Positions 17,535 through 26,149 are shown, numbered from the stretch's first letter. The stretch: 39,558 nt of DNA from an uncultured Acidobacteriota bacterium (GCA_902825985.1 CADEDC010000055.1:1-39558); one strand, 5' to 3'. Notes: generated by a model not told the origin, from the sequence alone. A program made the numbers and translations.

Positions 17535-17554
17535 GCCCGGCCATCGCGCCGGGC
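17535..17554 (+). terminator. Hairpin downstream of the lectin-like lipoprotein gene
   Basis: GCCCGG/CCGGGC form a perfect 6-bp stem with an 8-base loop, 30 bases after the stop codon. No T-run follows. The rest of 17505-17680 shows no gene; c-di-GMP riboswitch consensus elements were not found. Confidence 0.35.
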
Positions 17555-17680
17555 GGCGCTCAGACCGCCGTTCGGTGGGCAACCATGTGCAGTGCGGGGG
17601 GCCGCCGCCGTCTGTTTGAATCCGGCCGCCAGGCCGATACGACGGAAGCAAGCGTTCAGGACAGCCCAGAGGACCCTTCA

Positions 17681-18004
17681 ATGCAGAACGAGCGACGCAG
17701 CGCCAAGCGGATTGCCGGTCCGTTCGACGGCGGGTGGAACGGCCAGGCCGGGACGCGTCAATGCCGCATCACGGATCTCAGCGTCGGCGGCTGCTTCATC
17801 GACTCGTTGTCGAACACCGGCATGGGCTCGCAGGTGAAGGTGCACTTCCAGCTCGGCGGCCAGTACCTGGAACTGCGCGCCGAAGTCGTCTATGTCGACA
17901 AGATTCAGGGGTTTGCCGTCGCGTTCAAGGACAACGACCCGGAGATCATGAAGACGCTCGTCGACACCGTCAACGCGCTGCACGCCCAGCCGGTTTCGCG
18001 CTGA
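17681..18004 (+). CDS. PilZ domain protein (c-di-GMP receptor)
   Basis: This 107-residue protein is a stand-alone PilZ domain. The first c-di-GMP-binding motif appears at the N-terminus as ERRSAKR (RxxxR-like) and the second as ITDLSVGGCF (D/NxSxxG). The beta-barrel core VKVHFQLGGQYLELRAEVVYV and GFAVAFKDND follow. Such proteins read c-di-GMP and act on motility, exopolysaccharide or transcription partners. AGAGGA (17668-17673) lies 7 bases before the ATG. The next gene is a membrane-linked PP2C phosphatase, so both may serve one signalling route, but they do not overlap. Confidence 0.9.
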   Translation: MQNERRSAKRIAGPFDGGWNGQAGTRQCRITDLSVGGCFIDSLSNTGMGSQVKVHFQLGGQYLELRAEVVYVDKIQGFAVAFKDNDPEIMKTLVDTVNALHAQPVSR

Positions 18005-18078
18005 CGCGCCGGGAGCGCGGCGCGCATGTCCTGCCGCTGGCCCACCGGCCCCGCGGTCGAGTTTGCCATACGGTCGGG

Positions 18079-18084
18079 TAGAGT
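18079..18084 (+). promoter_or_regulatory. Possible -10 element TAGAGT before the membrane PP2C gene
   Basis: TAGAGT (4 of 6) is followed by 6 bases and the GTG at 18091, the second of two in-frame GTG codons (18085 and 18091). This would fit a leaderless start at 18091. Confidence 0.3.
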
Positions 18085-19230
18085 GTGCCGGTGCCCGCGA
18101 ACTCCGAACCGTCGCCCTCCGTCCCAGACAGAGTGCGGGATGACCTGTGGGCGACGCTCAAGCAGGACTGGCGCTACGTCCGTGACGAGTCACGACCCGG
18201 CTGGCGCCAGCAGTTCCACCGGACGATCGCCGAGCTCCAGGAGTTCTACCTCACCCCGATCAACCGCCAGCGCCTGACGACGGCCCGCGGACCCGAACGC
18301 TGGATCCTGATCGCGTGGTGGCTGTTGCGCGCCCTGCTGCTGAAGCTGACGCCGACCCGCCGCGTCGTGCTCGTCGTCGCGCTTCTCTGTCTGTGGTTCG
18401 GCGACGTGACGCTGCGGTCGGGCGACGTTCGGGTGCAGTTCGATCTCACGCCGTTCAGCACGCTGATGCTGATCGGCGTCCTGCTGCTGGAACTGCGCGA
18501 CAAGCTGCTGGCGCACGACGAACTCCGCGCCGGTCGCGCGGTGCAGCAGGCGCTGATGCCGGGCCACGGGCCAGCGCTCGCCGATTGGGATGTCTGGATG
18601 TACAGCCGGCCGGCCAACGATGTCGGCGGCGATCTGGTGGACAGCCTGGAGCTGTCGCCGGGCCGCGTCGGTCTGGCTCTCTGCGATGTCGCCGGCAAGG
18701 CACTGCCGGCGGCGCTGCTCATGGCGAAGGTCCAGTCGACGTTGCGGGCCCTGGCGACAGACACGCGCTCGCTCGGCGAGCTCGCGGCGCGGACCAACGA
18801 CATCCTGTGCCGCGACGGCCTGCCGAACCGGTTCGCCACGCTGGTCTACCTCGACGTTCGCGAAGGCAGCCGCACGGTCCGCCTGCTGAATGCCGGTCAC
18901 ATGCCGCCCGTCCACGTCAGCGGCTCGTCGTTCCACCAGCTGCCGCTCGGCAACCTCGCGCTGGGGCTGATGCCCGGCGTCGCCTACGTGGAGCAGTCGG
19001 TCGACGTCATCGATGGCGATCTGCTCGTCATCTACTCGGACGGGCTCACGGAGGCGCTGAACGAGTCCGGCGACTTCTTCGGCGACGAGCGCCTGCAGCC
19101 GCTGCTGGCCCAGCTGTCACCGCTCTCGGCCCGGGCCGCGGGCGCGCATCTGCTGGCCGCGGTCGATCGCTTCATCGGCGAGTGCCGCCCCTACGATGAC
19201 CTGTCGCTGATCATCCTCAAGAAGCGCTAG
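18085..19230 (+). CDS. Membrane-bound PP2C (SpoIIE-type) phosphatase
   Basis: This 381-residue protein (379 if started at the GTG 18091) has a cytoplasmic N-terminal stretch of about 70 residues and a membrane region near 70-135 (WILIAWWLLRALLLKL, VVLVVALLCLWF, STLMLIGVLLLELRD). A C-terminal SpoIIE/PP2C domain follows, with RPANDVGGDLVDSL, LCDVAGKALPAALLMAKV, LVIYSDGLTEALNE and the final YDDLSLIIL. The metal-binding Asp residues are present. It has the same catalytic class as the FHA-GAF-PP2C protein 8 kb upstream but a different sensing part. Its probable role is to release an anti-sigma antagonist at the membrane. Partner not seen. Confidence 0.87.
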   Translation: MPVPANSEPSPSVPDRVRDDLWATLKQDWRYVRDESRPGWRQQFHRTIAELQEFYLTPINRQRLTTARGPERWILIAWWLLRALLLKLTPTRRVVLVVALLCLWFGDVTLRSGDVRVQFDLTPFSTLMLIGVLLLELRDKLLAHDELRAGRAVQQALMPGHGPALADWDVWMYSRPANDVGGDLVDSLELSPGRVGLALCDVAGKALPAALLMAKVQSTLRALATDTRSLGELAARTNDILCRDGLPNRFATLVYLDVREGSRTVRLLNAGHMPPVHVSGSSFHQLPLGNLALGLMPGVAYVEQSVDVIDGDLLVIYSDGLTEALNESGDFFGDERLQPLLAQLSPLSARAAGAHLLAAVDRFIGECRPYDDLSLIILKKR

Positions 19231-19317
19231 CCGACTCAAGATGCGGTAGCCGAGGGGAAGAAGCGCTTGCCGAACGGGCGGCGGGCGCTCCCCAGGGGGG
19301 CGATGCGATGCGGTCCC

Positions 19318-19335
19318 CGGGGTGCGCCCACCCCG
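19318..19335. terminator. Hairpin between convergent PP2C and CHRD genes
   Basis: CGGGGTG (19318-19324) and CACCCCG (19329-19335) form a perfect 7-bp stem with a 4-base loop in the gap between two convergent genes. There is no T-run. A second, weaker stem lies at 19286-19302. Nothing else is seen in 19231-19386. Confidence 0.45.
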
Positions 19336-19386
19336 AGAACCGCGTCGCTGTTTGTCCTGTCGTCGCTGTCCTGGAGGTCTTCGATG

Positions 19387-19899
19387 TCAGCGGCGCGCCT
19401 TGATCTGGCCGCGTATCTCACCGCCCGGGCTCTGCGTGGTGTGGACGTTCACGTACGCCAGGCCCTGACGGAGTATGGCGACCAGCTTGTCGAACTCGCC
19501 CGTCGCGATCCCCTGCGTACCGATGGTCTGGATGTTCGACGGCATGATCACGCCGGTAATCGTGCCGCTCTGCGGGCAGGCCTGCGTGCCGGCCGGGCCG
19601 GGATTCGCCGTCGTGCCGCACAGCCAGACCATGATGGCGCCGTTGACGTTCTTCTGCGCGAAGTGGATGTGCGACATCACCACGTTGGCCTGCAGCCCCT
19701 CGAACGACAGCTCGTATTCGATGACGCGCGCCGTTTCGTCGATCGCGGCGCGGAACGCCCCGTCGGCGGGCGATGCGACGGCCGGCACTTCATTCGTGGA
19801 CATCAGCCTGGCCGCCAGCCGGGTGTCCTTGTCATCATCCCTGGCCCAGCCTGGGGTAGCCGCGAGCAGCATGGTGAGCGCGAGAGCGCCAAACTTCAT
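19387..19899 (-). CDS. Exported CHRD domain protein
   Basis: This 170-residue protein has a Sec signal (residues 1-19, ending GWA) and one CHRD domain. The family signature is clear: LMSTNEVPAVASPADGAFRA, VIEYELSFEGLQ, MSHIHFAQKNVNGAIMVWLC and the final AYVNVHTTQSPGGEIRGQI. The conserved HIHF and NVHT histidines suggest a metal site, as is known for the family; its role in bacteria is not established. The TAGGAGG ribosome site lies just before the ATG. A hairpin at 19940-19961 (CCCGGC/GCCGGG) lies between it and the upstream dehydrogenase gene. Confidence 0.9.
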   Translation of the reverse strand: MKFGALALTMLLAATPGWARDDDKDTRLAARLMSTNEVPAVASPADGAFRAAIDETARVIEYELSFEGLQANVVMSHIHFAQKNVNGAIMVWLCGTTANPGPAGTQACPQSGTITGVIMPSNIQTIGTQGIATGEFDKLVAILRQGLAYVNVHTTQSPGGEIRGQIKARR

Positions 19900-19939
19900 G
19901 TGTCCTCCTACCGACGAGAGATCCCGCGGAACTGCGGGC

Positions 19940-19961
19940 CCCGGCCCGGGTGCAAGCCGGG
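19940..19961 (-). terminator. Hairpin between the transhydrogenase and CHRD genes
   Basis: CCCGGC/GCCGGG form a 6-bp stem with a 10-base loop, about 110 bases past the stop of the dehydrogenase gene on the minus strand. It may end that transcript or lie in the CHRD leader. Confidence 0.25.
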
Positions 19962-20069
19962 AGCCGCGCGTCAGGTCACCGAATTGGGCGGGAATCGTGA
20001 CCGGACCCCGGCGTCCGGTTTCGACTCGCGAAAGCGCTTACGACGACCGAACGGGCAGCCCGGCGCGCG

Positions 20070-21350
20070 TCACCAGGCCACCATCGCGTCCTCGAAGAGC
20101 GCCGCGAGTTGATCCGGCTCGGCCGGGCGCGGCGACAGGCGGGTGACGCGATGCTGCGGCAGCGTGCCTTCCACGAGCCGGGGGATGTCGGCCCTGCTGT
20201 AGCCGATTGCCGCGAGGCCGTTCGGCACCCCGAGACGCTGCATGAACCACGTGATCCGATCGGCGAGCACCCGGCCGGCGTCCGCCTCGTGCACGCGCGC
20301 GACGTCGGCGCCGAGCGCCGCGGCCGCCTGCAGATGCCGCGCCGGATTCGCCGCGGCAGTGAAGCGGAACACCGCCGGCGCGTTGAGAATCACCGACACG
20401 CCGTGCGGCACCATCGGATGGTCGGCGGGATATCCGGGCGCCCGGTAGTGCGTCACCTGGGCCGAGACCGGGTACGACATGCCGTGCGGCAGGTGCACGC
20501 CGGCATTGCCGAAGCCGACGCCCGCGTACGAGGCGGCCAGCATCATCTGTGCTCGTGCCTCGTCGTCGTCCGGGTCGTCCACCGCGCGCACGAGACAGGC
20601 GGCGACGATGCGCAGGGCCTGCAGCGACCAGATGTCGGAAATCGGATTGGCGCCCTGATAAGCCGGCCGCAGCGCCGGTCGCTCCGGCCGCGGACGCGAC
20701 GAGTACGGTATGGCGGTGAACGACTCGACGGCGTGGCTGAGGATGTCGAGTCCGCTCGACGCCGCCACCTGCGGCGGCATCGTCCGCGTATGGTCCGGAT
20801 CGAGCAACCCGAGCGTCGGCTTGAGACGACGACTCGCGATGCCGGTCTTCGCGTGCATCCCGGTGAAGTCGAAGATGCTGACCCCGGTCGTCTCGCTGCC
20901 CGTGCCGGCCGTCGTCGGGACCGCAATCAGCGGCTTGAGCGGCCCCGGCACCGGCAGCGCCTTGCCGATCGGCGCATTCACGTAGTCGAGGAAGTCGGCC
21001 GGCGGGTAGCTGGTGTAGAGGTTGACCGCCTTGGCCGTGTCGATGACCGAACCGCCGCCGACCGCCACGATGCCATCGGTGGGCCGCGCGGTGGCGAAGG
21101 CAATCGCCGCCTTGAACGACAGGTCGGTCGGTTCGACGCGGACCTGGTCGAAGAGCACCGCCTCGATGCCGGCGGCGTGCAGCGACTCGAGCACCGCCTG
21201 CACGGGTGCGCGTGCCACCAGGTTCGGATCGGTGACAACCAGCACCCGACGGACGCCGAGATCGGCCAGGTCCGAACCGACCTCCCGCGTCACCCCGGCG
21301 CCGAACCGCAGGCTCGACGCCGCCATTTCGAACGCGTATTCGTCAGCCAT
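20070..21350 (-). CDS. Hydroxyacid-oxoacid transhydrogenase-type iron alcohol dehydrogenase
   Basis: This 426-residue group III metal-dependent alcohol dehydrogenase matches the HOT/ADHFE1 subgroup, not the short-chain alcohol type. Its C-terminal half has NPISDIWSLQALRIVA, GVGFGNAGVHLPHGMSYPV, DHPMVPHGVSVILNAPAVF and a tail ending LAALFEDAMVAW, as in the mitochondrial enzyme. HOT couples oxidation of 4-hydroxybutyrate (or another 2-/4-hydroxyacid) to reduction of 2-oxoglutarate without free NAD. Expected metal ligands are Asp202, His206, the HLPH pair (286/289) and His316. The nucleotide motif GGGSVIDTAKA is at 98-108. Start ATG 21350 with GGAG 5 bases upstream. Neighbouring genes do not reveal a pathway. 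Confidence 0.87.
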   Translation of the reverse strand: MADEYAFEMAASSLRFGAGVTREVGSDLADLGVRRVLVVTDPNLVARAPVQAVLESLHAAGIEAVLFDQVRVEPTDLSFKAAIAFATARPTDGIVAVGGGSVIDTAKAVNLYTSYPPADFLDYVNAPIGKALPVPGPLKPLIAVPTTAGTGSETTGVSIFDFTGMHAKTGIASRRLKPTLGLLDPDHTRTMPPQVAASSGLDILSHAVESFTAIPYSSRPRPERPALRPAYQGANPISDIWSLQALRIVAACLVRAVDDPDDDEARAQMMLAASYAGVGFGNAGVHLPHGMSYPVSAQVTHYRAPGYPADHPMVPHGVSVILNAPAVFRFTAAANPARHLQAAAALGADVARVHEADAGRVLADRITWFMQRLGVPNGLAAIGYSRADIPRLVEGTLPQHRVTRLSPRPAEPDQLAALFEDAMVAW

Positions 21351-21418
21351 CGGTCTCCAGTCGGAATCGTCCGCGCAGCGCGTGACGTGGGATTCGGTGT
21401 GCCTGGCGCCGCCGGCCG

Positions 21419-23350
21419 CTAGCGAATCCGGGTCGCGTGGCGCGACAGAGTGCCGGCCAGCAGCCTCAGCCGCCGCGCGTCCGTCCCGGTGGCGGCCGCG
21501 GCGTCCCGCTCGATGTCGCCGGCAAGGGCGGTCAACTGTTCGGCCGACGCGGCGACCGCGCCACCCCGCGCCGCATCGGCGCGCTCGAGCGCGGCACGCA
21601 CGGCGACGGCCCGCTGCGGCGCAATCGCCTTCGACCGGCCCAGCTGATCGAGGTAGGCGCGCGCCACGACCGAGTTGTCCGGCCAGGTGATGCGCGGCTG
21701 CTGCTGCGCATTGAACATCGCGGACTTCACGAGCACGGCTGCGGTGATCTCGTTCTGCGACAGGAACTCGCTCGGGGTCAGGCGAAACACGTCGAGGCCG
21801 CGGACGATCTCCGACCCGAAGATGTTGCCGTTGTACCAGTAGGCCGACCAGTAGCCGCCGAGGAACAGCTTGGCGCCGTCGATCGGGCCGCGGTCGAAGT
21901 AGGCGATCTCGAACGGGTGCGCCGAGTCGGTGAAGTCGTAGACCGAGATGCCACCCTGGTACCACGCCTGCACCATGACGTCGCGGCCGGGCACCGGGAT
22001 CAGCGAACCGTTGTGTGCGACGCAGTTCTCCTGGTCGGTCTGCGGCGCCGGCAGCTTGTAGTAGCTGCGGAACACCAGCTTGCGGTCGACGATGTCGAAG
22101 ATGGCGTTGGCGCCCCAGTTCGGCAAATCGGTCGCGCGACAGCGCGGCCGCGAACCGCCCCCCCACTCGTCCGTGAACACGACCTTGGTGCCGTCGTTGT
22201 TGAACGTCGCCGAATGCCAGTAGGCGAAGTTCTTGTCGAGCACCGCGTCCAAACGCACCGGGTGCACGGGATCGGAGATGTCCATCAGGATGCCGTTACC
22301 CGAGCAGGCACCGGCCGCCAGTCCAACCTCGGGGAACACGGTGATGTCGTGGCACTGGTTGGTGATGCGTGAGTTCTGCGTCCCCTCGCCGTGCGCGCCG
22401 CCCTTCCACAGACCGGCAATCTCGCCCGAGACCGGATCGGCGAACAGGCGCGGACGGTTGACGATCGCCGCGTCCTGCGGCCGTGCCACCGGCACCTGGA
22501 TCACGTCGATGCTGAAGAGCGCGGTATTCGCGTCGTCCTTCGGGTCGGCGTTGACACAGCCGGCCATCTCGTCGCCTGAGCGCACCGTGCTCGTGCCGGA
22601 CCCGTAGAGGTAGATGGTCGCCGGATCCTTCGGATTGACGATGAGGGTGTGGGTGTGCGAGCCCCGGCACGTCTGGACGGCCGCGACCTGCCGCGGCTTC
22701 TTCAGATCGGTGATGTCGAAGATCCGGACGCCGCGGAAGCGCTCGGCGCTGACCGCGGTCATCACGCCCTGCGTGCCGCAGTCGACGCGACCGCGCACCT
22801 GCTCCACCGACAGGAACAGGAGGTTGCCGTAGACCGACACGTCGCCCTGTCCCCCGGGACAGACGATCGACGCCACGAGCTGCGGGCTCTTCGGCTCCTC
22901 GACGTCGTAGACGACGAAGCCGTGGTAGTTGCCGACGAACATGTGCCGGCCCGAGAAGGCCAGGTCGGAGTTCGTGAAGCTGGCCTGGTTCGCGATCTTC
23001 GGATCGAACGCCGGGGCCTGGCGTGCCGGCGGTGCACCAGACCCGGCGGGCGCCGCGGCGGCGTCCGCGCCGCCGGTCGCCGGCGCCGGCGGCTCGGGCC
23101 CGATCGGATTGCCGCTGGGTGCGTCCGGGTTGAAGAACCCCGACGGCTTGGTCCGCGTCGCGATGAGCTCCATGTGGCGGATCGCCTGCCCCGCATTGCG
23201 CAGGCCGGCCTTCAAGGCGGCGCGCGGATCCGCGGCGCCGCTGGCGCCGGACGCGCTCGGAGACGGCGTGACGTCCTGGGCCAGACCGATCGGCACGACC
23301 CACCCGAGGATCGCGGCGACGACGGCAGCACGGCAGACAACAGACCTCAT
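21419..23350 (-). CDS. Exported LVIVD-repeat beta-propeller protein
   Basis: This 643-residue protein has a Sec signal (1-24) and a Pro/Ala-rich linker. A propeller region (about 125-570) carries LVIVD-like repeats such as GFVVYDVEEPKSPQLVASI, GVRIFDITDLKKPRQVAAV and GISVYDFTDSAHPFEIAYF. The Ala-rich helical C-terminus may be coiled. Eight or more cysteines in the propeller could form disulfides. The start codon overlaps the stop of the DUF305 gene (ATGA, 23347-23350), so the two are translationally coupled. The region shows no known enzyme motif. It is probably periplasmic or surface-located. Confidence 0.87.
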   Translation of the reverse strand: MRSVVCRAAVVAAILGWVVPIGLAQDVTPSPSASGASGAADPRAALKAGLRNAGQAIRHMELIATRTKPSGFFNPDAPSGNPIGPEPPAPATGGADAAAAPAGSGAPPARQAPAFDPKIANQASFTNSDLAFSGRHMFVGNYHGFVVYDVEEPKSPQLVASIVCPGGQGDVSVYGNLLFLSVEQVRGRVDCGTQGVMTAVSAERFRGVRIFDITDLKKPRQVAAVQTCRGSHTHTLIVNPKDPATIYLYGSGTSTVRSGDEMAGCVNADPKDDANTALFSIDVIQVPVARPQDAAIVNRPRLFADPVSGEIAGLWKGGAHGEGTQNSRITNQCHDITVFPEVGLAAGACSGNGILMDISDPVHPVRLDAVLDKNFAYWHSATFNNDGTKVVFTDEWGGGSRPRCRATDLPNWGANAIFDIVDRKLVFRSYYKLPAPQTDQENCVAHNGSLIPVPGRDVMVQAWYQGGISVYDFTDSAHPFEIAYFDRGPIDGAKLFLGGYWSAYWYNGNIFGSEIVRGLDVFRLTPSEFLSQNEITAAVLVKSAMFNAQQQPRITWPDNSVVARAYLDQLGRSKAIAPQRAVAVRAALERADAARGGAVAASAEQLTALAGDIERDAAAATGTDARRLRLLAGTLSRHATRIR

Positions 23351-24024
23351 CGTGATGACTCCAGCTGGTTCAGGAGCGCGCCCATGCGCTCGATTTCCAT
23401 ACGTTGATCGGCATCGACGTCCGACGCGAAGGCGAAGATTTCCGACTCCTGCGCGGCACCGGGCGACGCGAACAGCTCGCGCACCATCGTCAGCGCCCCC
23501 TCGTGGTGGCGGATCATGCCGGCCAGGAACAGCCGATCGAACGCGGCGCCGCGGGCCGCCGCGAGCGCGGCCATCTGCTCCGCCGTCAGCATGCCCGGCA
23601 TCAACGCCGCGTCGTGGCGGTGATGGGCATGCGCGTCCGGCATCGGCTGACCGCGGTCCTGCAGCCACTGCGTCATCATGACGATCTCGTCCTGCTGCGA
23701 TGCCTCGATGCGTCGCGCCAGCAGTTGCAGGTCGGCCCGAGCGGTGCGGGTCTTGAGGAGCTCGACCATCTCAATCGCCTGCGCATGATGACCGATCATG
23801 CCTTGCATGAACTGGATGTCGGCGGCGGTCACCGGGACGCGCGACAGGTCGGTCGCCGCGGCCGTGGAAATCGCCCGGGTGTCCTGTCCCGGGGCGCCGG
23901 GCTGCAGCAGAGGCGCGCCACCGCCCGGGGCGGGGCGGGGCGTTGCGCAGGCGGCGCTCAGCCAGATCACGAGCACCGGGAGGTGCCGCAAGGCCCGCGT
24001 TGGCATGGGTGGTCGGTACCCCAT
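23347..24024 (-). CDS. DUF305 lipoprotein (His/Met-rich, metal-binding type)
   Basis: This 225-residue protein has a lipobox (LSAAC) and a DUF305 domain. The hallmark pairs are MIGHHAQAIEMVELL and MIRHHEGALTMVREL. They are the presumed metal sites (copper or another soft metal in related proteins), with a His-rich linker DAHAHHRHD between them. Two starts are possible: ATG 24024, or ATG 24006 which gives a shorter signal. It overlaps the LVIVD gene by four bases, and DUF305/LVIVD pairs occur in other soil bacteria. Function of DUF305 unproven; copper or stress handling at the envelope is plausible. Confidence 0.87.
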   Translation of the reverse strand: MGYRPPMPTRALRHLPVLVIWLSAACATPRPAPGGGAPLLQPGAPGQDTRAISTAAATDLSRVPVTAADIQFMQGMIGHHAQAIEMVELLKTRTARADLQLLARRIEASQQDEIVMMTQWLQDRGQPMPDAHAHHRHDAALMPGMLTAEQMAALAAARGAAFDRLFLAGMIRHHEGALTMVRELFASPGAAQESEIFAFASDVDADQRMEIERMGALLNQLESSR

Positions 24025-24072
24025 TCCCTAGGCTACCGCCTTTGCGCCCGGCTTGTCACCGCTGAGTCGGCA

Positions 24073-24094
24073 CTCGTCCCGTACTTGTGACGAG
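24073..24094 (-). terminator. Hairpin between the acyltransferase-hydrolase and DUF305 genes
   Basis: CTCGTC/GACGAG can pair around a 10-base loop, about 64 bases past the stop of the acyltransferase-hydrolase gene on the minus strand. Nothing else is seen in 24025-24157. Confidence 0.25.
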
Positions 24095-24157
24095 CGCGTC
24101 CCGTGTCCCATCCACAGCGGTCGGCCGAGGCGTCGTGCGTCATCGGTCCCCAACGGC

Positions 24158-26149
24158 TCAGGATGGCGCCGCGGCGTGACGGAAGCGGCCGTGTTCCAGG
24201 AAGTGGAGCGTCTGCTGAATGGTGTCGTCGTGGTCCATGATGAACGTGTGGTTCGCCGTGACCGTGACGAAGTCGGTCATGCCGGCGAGCTGCGTCTCGT
24301 CGAGACCGACCGTGCCATCGTGCGACCCGGTCGATCGGTGCAGCGACGTCAGATAGGACGTCGGGTGCAGCGGATGGAAGCCGCGGGTGCCGGCGATGAC
24401 GCCGAACTCGCAGTTCGGCCGGCCGATGCGTTCGGCGAGCGTCGTCGCACGATCCGGCCGCAGCTCGTCGAGAGCCTGCCCGTAGAATCCCCGGGCCCAC
24501 GCATAGGCGCTGGCGGTCGAGGCCACCCGGGCACCGTGATTCGGGGGCGCCAGCATCACCAGGCGGCCGGCCCGCGGCAGCGTCCCCTGGCTCAGGACAC
24601 CGCGTGCCAGCAGGCCTCCCATACTGTGGGTGACGAAATCGACGCGACGGCTCAGCGCGGCTGCTTCACGCACGTAGCCATCGAGCGCGGCGATGAGCGG
24701 CAGCACACCGAACTCGCGGCTCGGGTAGTCCCAGTTGAAGACGGCGTAGCCGGCCCGCTCGAGCGCCTGCGCCAGGCGCGACATCGACCGTGACGTGCGC
24801 GCCAGGCCGTGAACGAGGACGACCGCGCGATCGACCTGCTGACGGGGCTGCGCCCAGATTGCCGGCGCCGCCGGCGTCGCCCGCCGCGCGAAGAAGTGCT
24901 CGATGGAGTTGGCATAGTAGACCACGACCCGGCGCTCGGCCGGCACCACGCGATAGCCGGCCTCGCCCCGGCTGATGAGCCGGCGCAGCGTGAGCATCCG
25001 CAGGCCGACGTCGACGAGATAGTCGGCGTCCCGGCGCGGCGTATAGAGGTGGGCACCCACCGAGCCCAGTTCCTCGACGAGTGCGGCGACCCGCGATCCG
25101 ATGTGTGCGCGGCTACCGGTTTCGCCAGGAAAACTCAGCAGCGCCGTGCAGACGAGACTGACCGGCGTGACCGGCACCACCTGCGCGATTTCGTCCATCA
25201 GCACCGTCGCCAGACGTTCGGTCTCGGCAAAGCGGCTGGCGTCGTCGAGCGGTGCCAGATCGACACCGCGCTCGCGCAGATAACCGGACAGCGACAGGGG
25301 CGGACCGAAGTTCACACACGCGTAGCCGAACCGGTGCCACTGGCGGAAGGCATAGAGCCGCAGGTTCTTCGCCACCCAGGCCGCCGCGGTGGTTGCCGTG
25401 CGGGCCATCGACCGCGGTGTCGCGTCCGGATCGAGGTCGCGCAGCAGGTGACGGTCCTCGAGCACGCGATCGTAGTTGATCGCCACCGGCACGAAGACGA
25501 GATCGCGCGGGCTCTCGCGGGTCATGTGACGGGTGAGGTACGACAGCAAACCGTACTTCGGCGATCGCAGGCGGCCATCGCGCGACAGGCCGCCTTCCAG
25601 GAACACCGCCTGCGTCACCCCGTGCTCGACGGCCAGGTGGACGTAGCGCTCGAGCACCTTCCGGTAGACGCGATCCTTCGAGTCGCGGCGGACGAAGAAT
25701 GCGCCGAGCCTGCGAATCAGCGCATCCAGCGGCCAGATCCGCGCCCATTCGCCGACCGCGAAGCTGAGCGCCACGTGTTCGGCCGCGAGGAATGCCACCA
25801 GCACGTAGTCGATGTTGCTGCGGTGGTTGATGACGAAGACGACGCTCGTGTCGGCGGGAACCTGACGGGCCAGGCGCTCGTCGACGTGACCGACCCGGAC
25901 GCGGAACAACAGCGTCGCCAGCCGGCGGGCGGTCCGGTACGCCACACGGTGATGGAGACGCGCGCTGTAGCGGGGCACGATCTCGTCCGCGTACGCCCGT
26001 ACGTGCGCCATGACCGCGGCGAGCGGGCGTCCGGATGTCGCGGCGTCCTCGACCGCCGCGGCGCGCACATCCGGATCGTCGACCAGACGCTGGATGATGC
26101 GGGGACGCTGTTCGCGACCGAACGGAGTCAGGCGTGGGGCATCACGCAT
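24158..26149 (-). CDS. Fusion of PlsB-like acyltransferase and lipase-like alpha/beta hydrolase
   Basis: This 663-residue protein has two catalytic parts. Residues 1-400 match glycerol-3-phosphate acyltransferases of the PlsB/PlsC superfamily: block I NHRSNIDYVL with His109 and Asp114 (HX4D), block II GAFFVRRDSKDRVYRKVL, block III FLEGGLSRDGRL and block IV VFVPVAINYDRV. Residues 440-640 are an alpha/beta hydrolase of lipase type: oxyanion loop VLVHGLARTSRSM, nucleophile Ser509 in THSMGG, Asp611 in SHDGTVGL and His634 in TANHTF. Both active sites look intact. The normal PlsB length is about 800 residues, so the hydrolase replaces the PlsB C-terminus. Combined acyl transfer and ester cleavage on lipids is inference. 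No Shine-Dalgarno site is seen before the ATG at 26149. Upstream gene 41 bases away, same strand. Confidence 0.85.
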   Translation of the reverse strand: MRDAPRLTPFGREQRPRIIQRLVDDPDVRAAAVEDAATSGRPLAAVMAHVRAYADEIVPRYSARLHHRVAYRTARRLATLLFRVRVGHVDERLARQVPADTSVVFVINHRSNIDYVLVAFLAAEHVALSFAVGEWARIWPLDALIRRLGAFFVRRDSKDRVYRKVLERYVHLAVEHGVTQAVFLEGGLSRDGRLRSPKYGLLSYLTRHMTRESPRDLVFVPVAINYDRVLEDRHLLRDLDPDATPRSMARTATTAAAWVAKNLRLYAFRQWHRFGYACVNFGPPLSLSGYLRERGVDLAPLDDASRFAETERLATVLMDEIAQVVPVTPVSLVCTALLSFPGETGSRAHIGSRVAALVEELGSVGAHLYTPRRDADYLVDVGLRMLTLRRLISRGEAGYRVVPAERRVVVYYANSIEHFFARRATPAAPAIWAQPRQQVDRAVVLVHGLARTSRSMSRLAQALERAGYAVFNWDYPSREFGVLPLIAALDGYVREAAALSRRVDFVTHSMGGLLARGVLSQGTLPRAGRLVMLAPPNHGARVASTASAYAWARGFYGQALDELRPDRATTLAERIGRPNCEFGVIAGTRGFHPLHPTSYLTSLHRSTGSHDGTVGLDETQLAGMTDFVTVTANHTFIMDHDDTIQQTLHFLEHGRFRHAAAPS

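Noticed and set aside
17505..17680. Possible c-di-GMP riboswitch before the PilZ gene
   Set aside because: No GEMM core elements could be matched; only a short hairpin (17535-17554) is present.
19219..19273. Direct repeat AAGAAGCGCT at 19219 and 19258
   Set aside because: Only 10-15 bases are shared and one copy is coding; no structure or conserved spacing suggests function.
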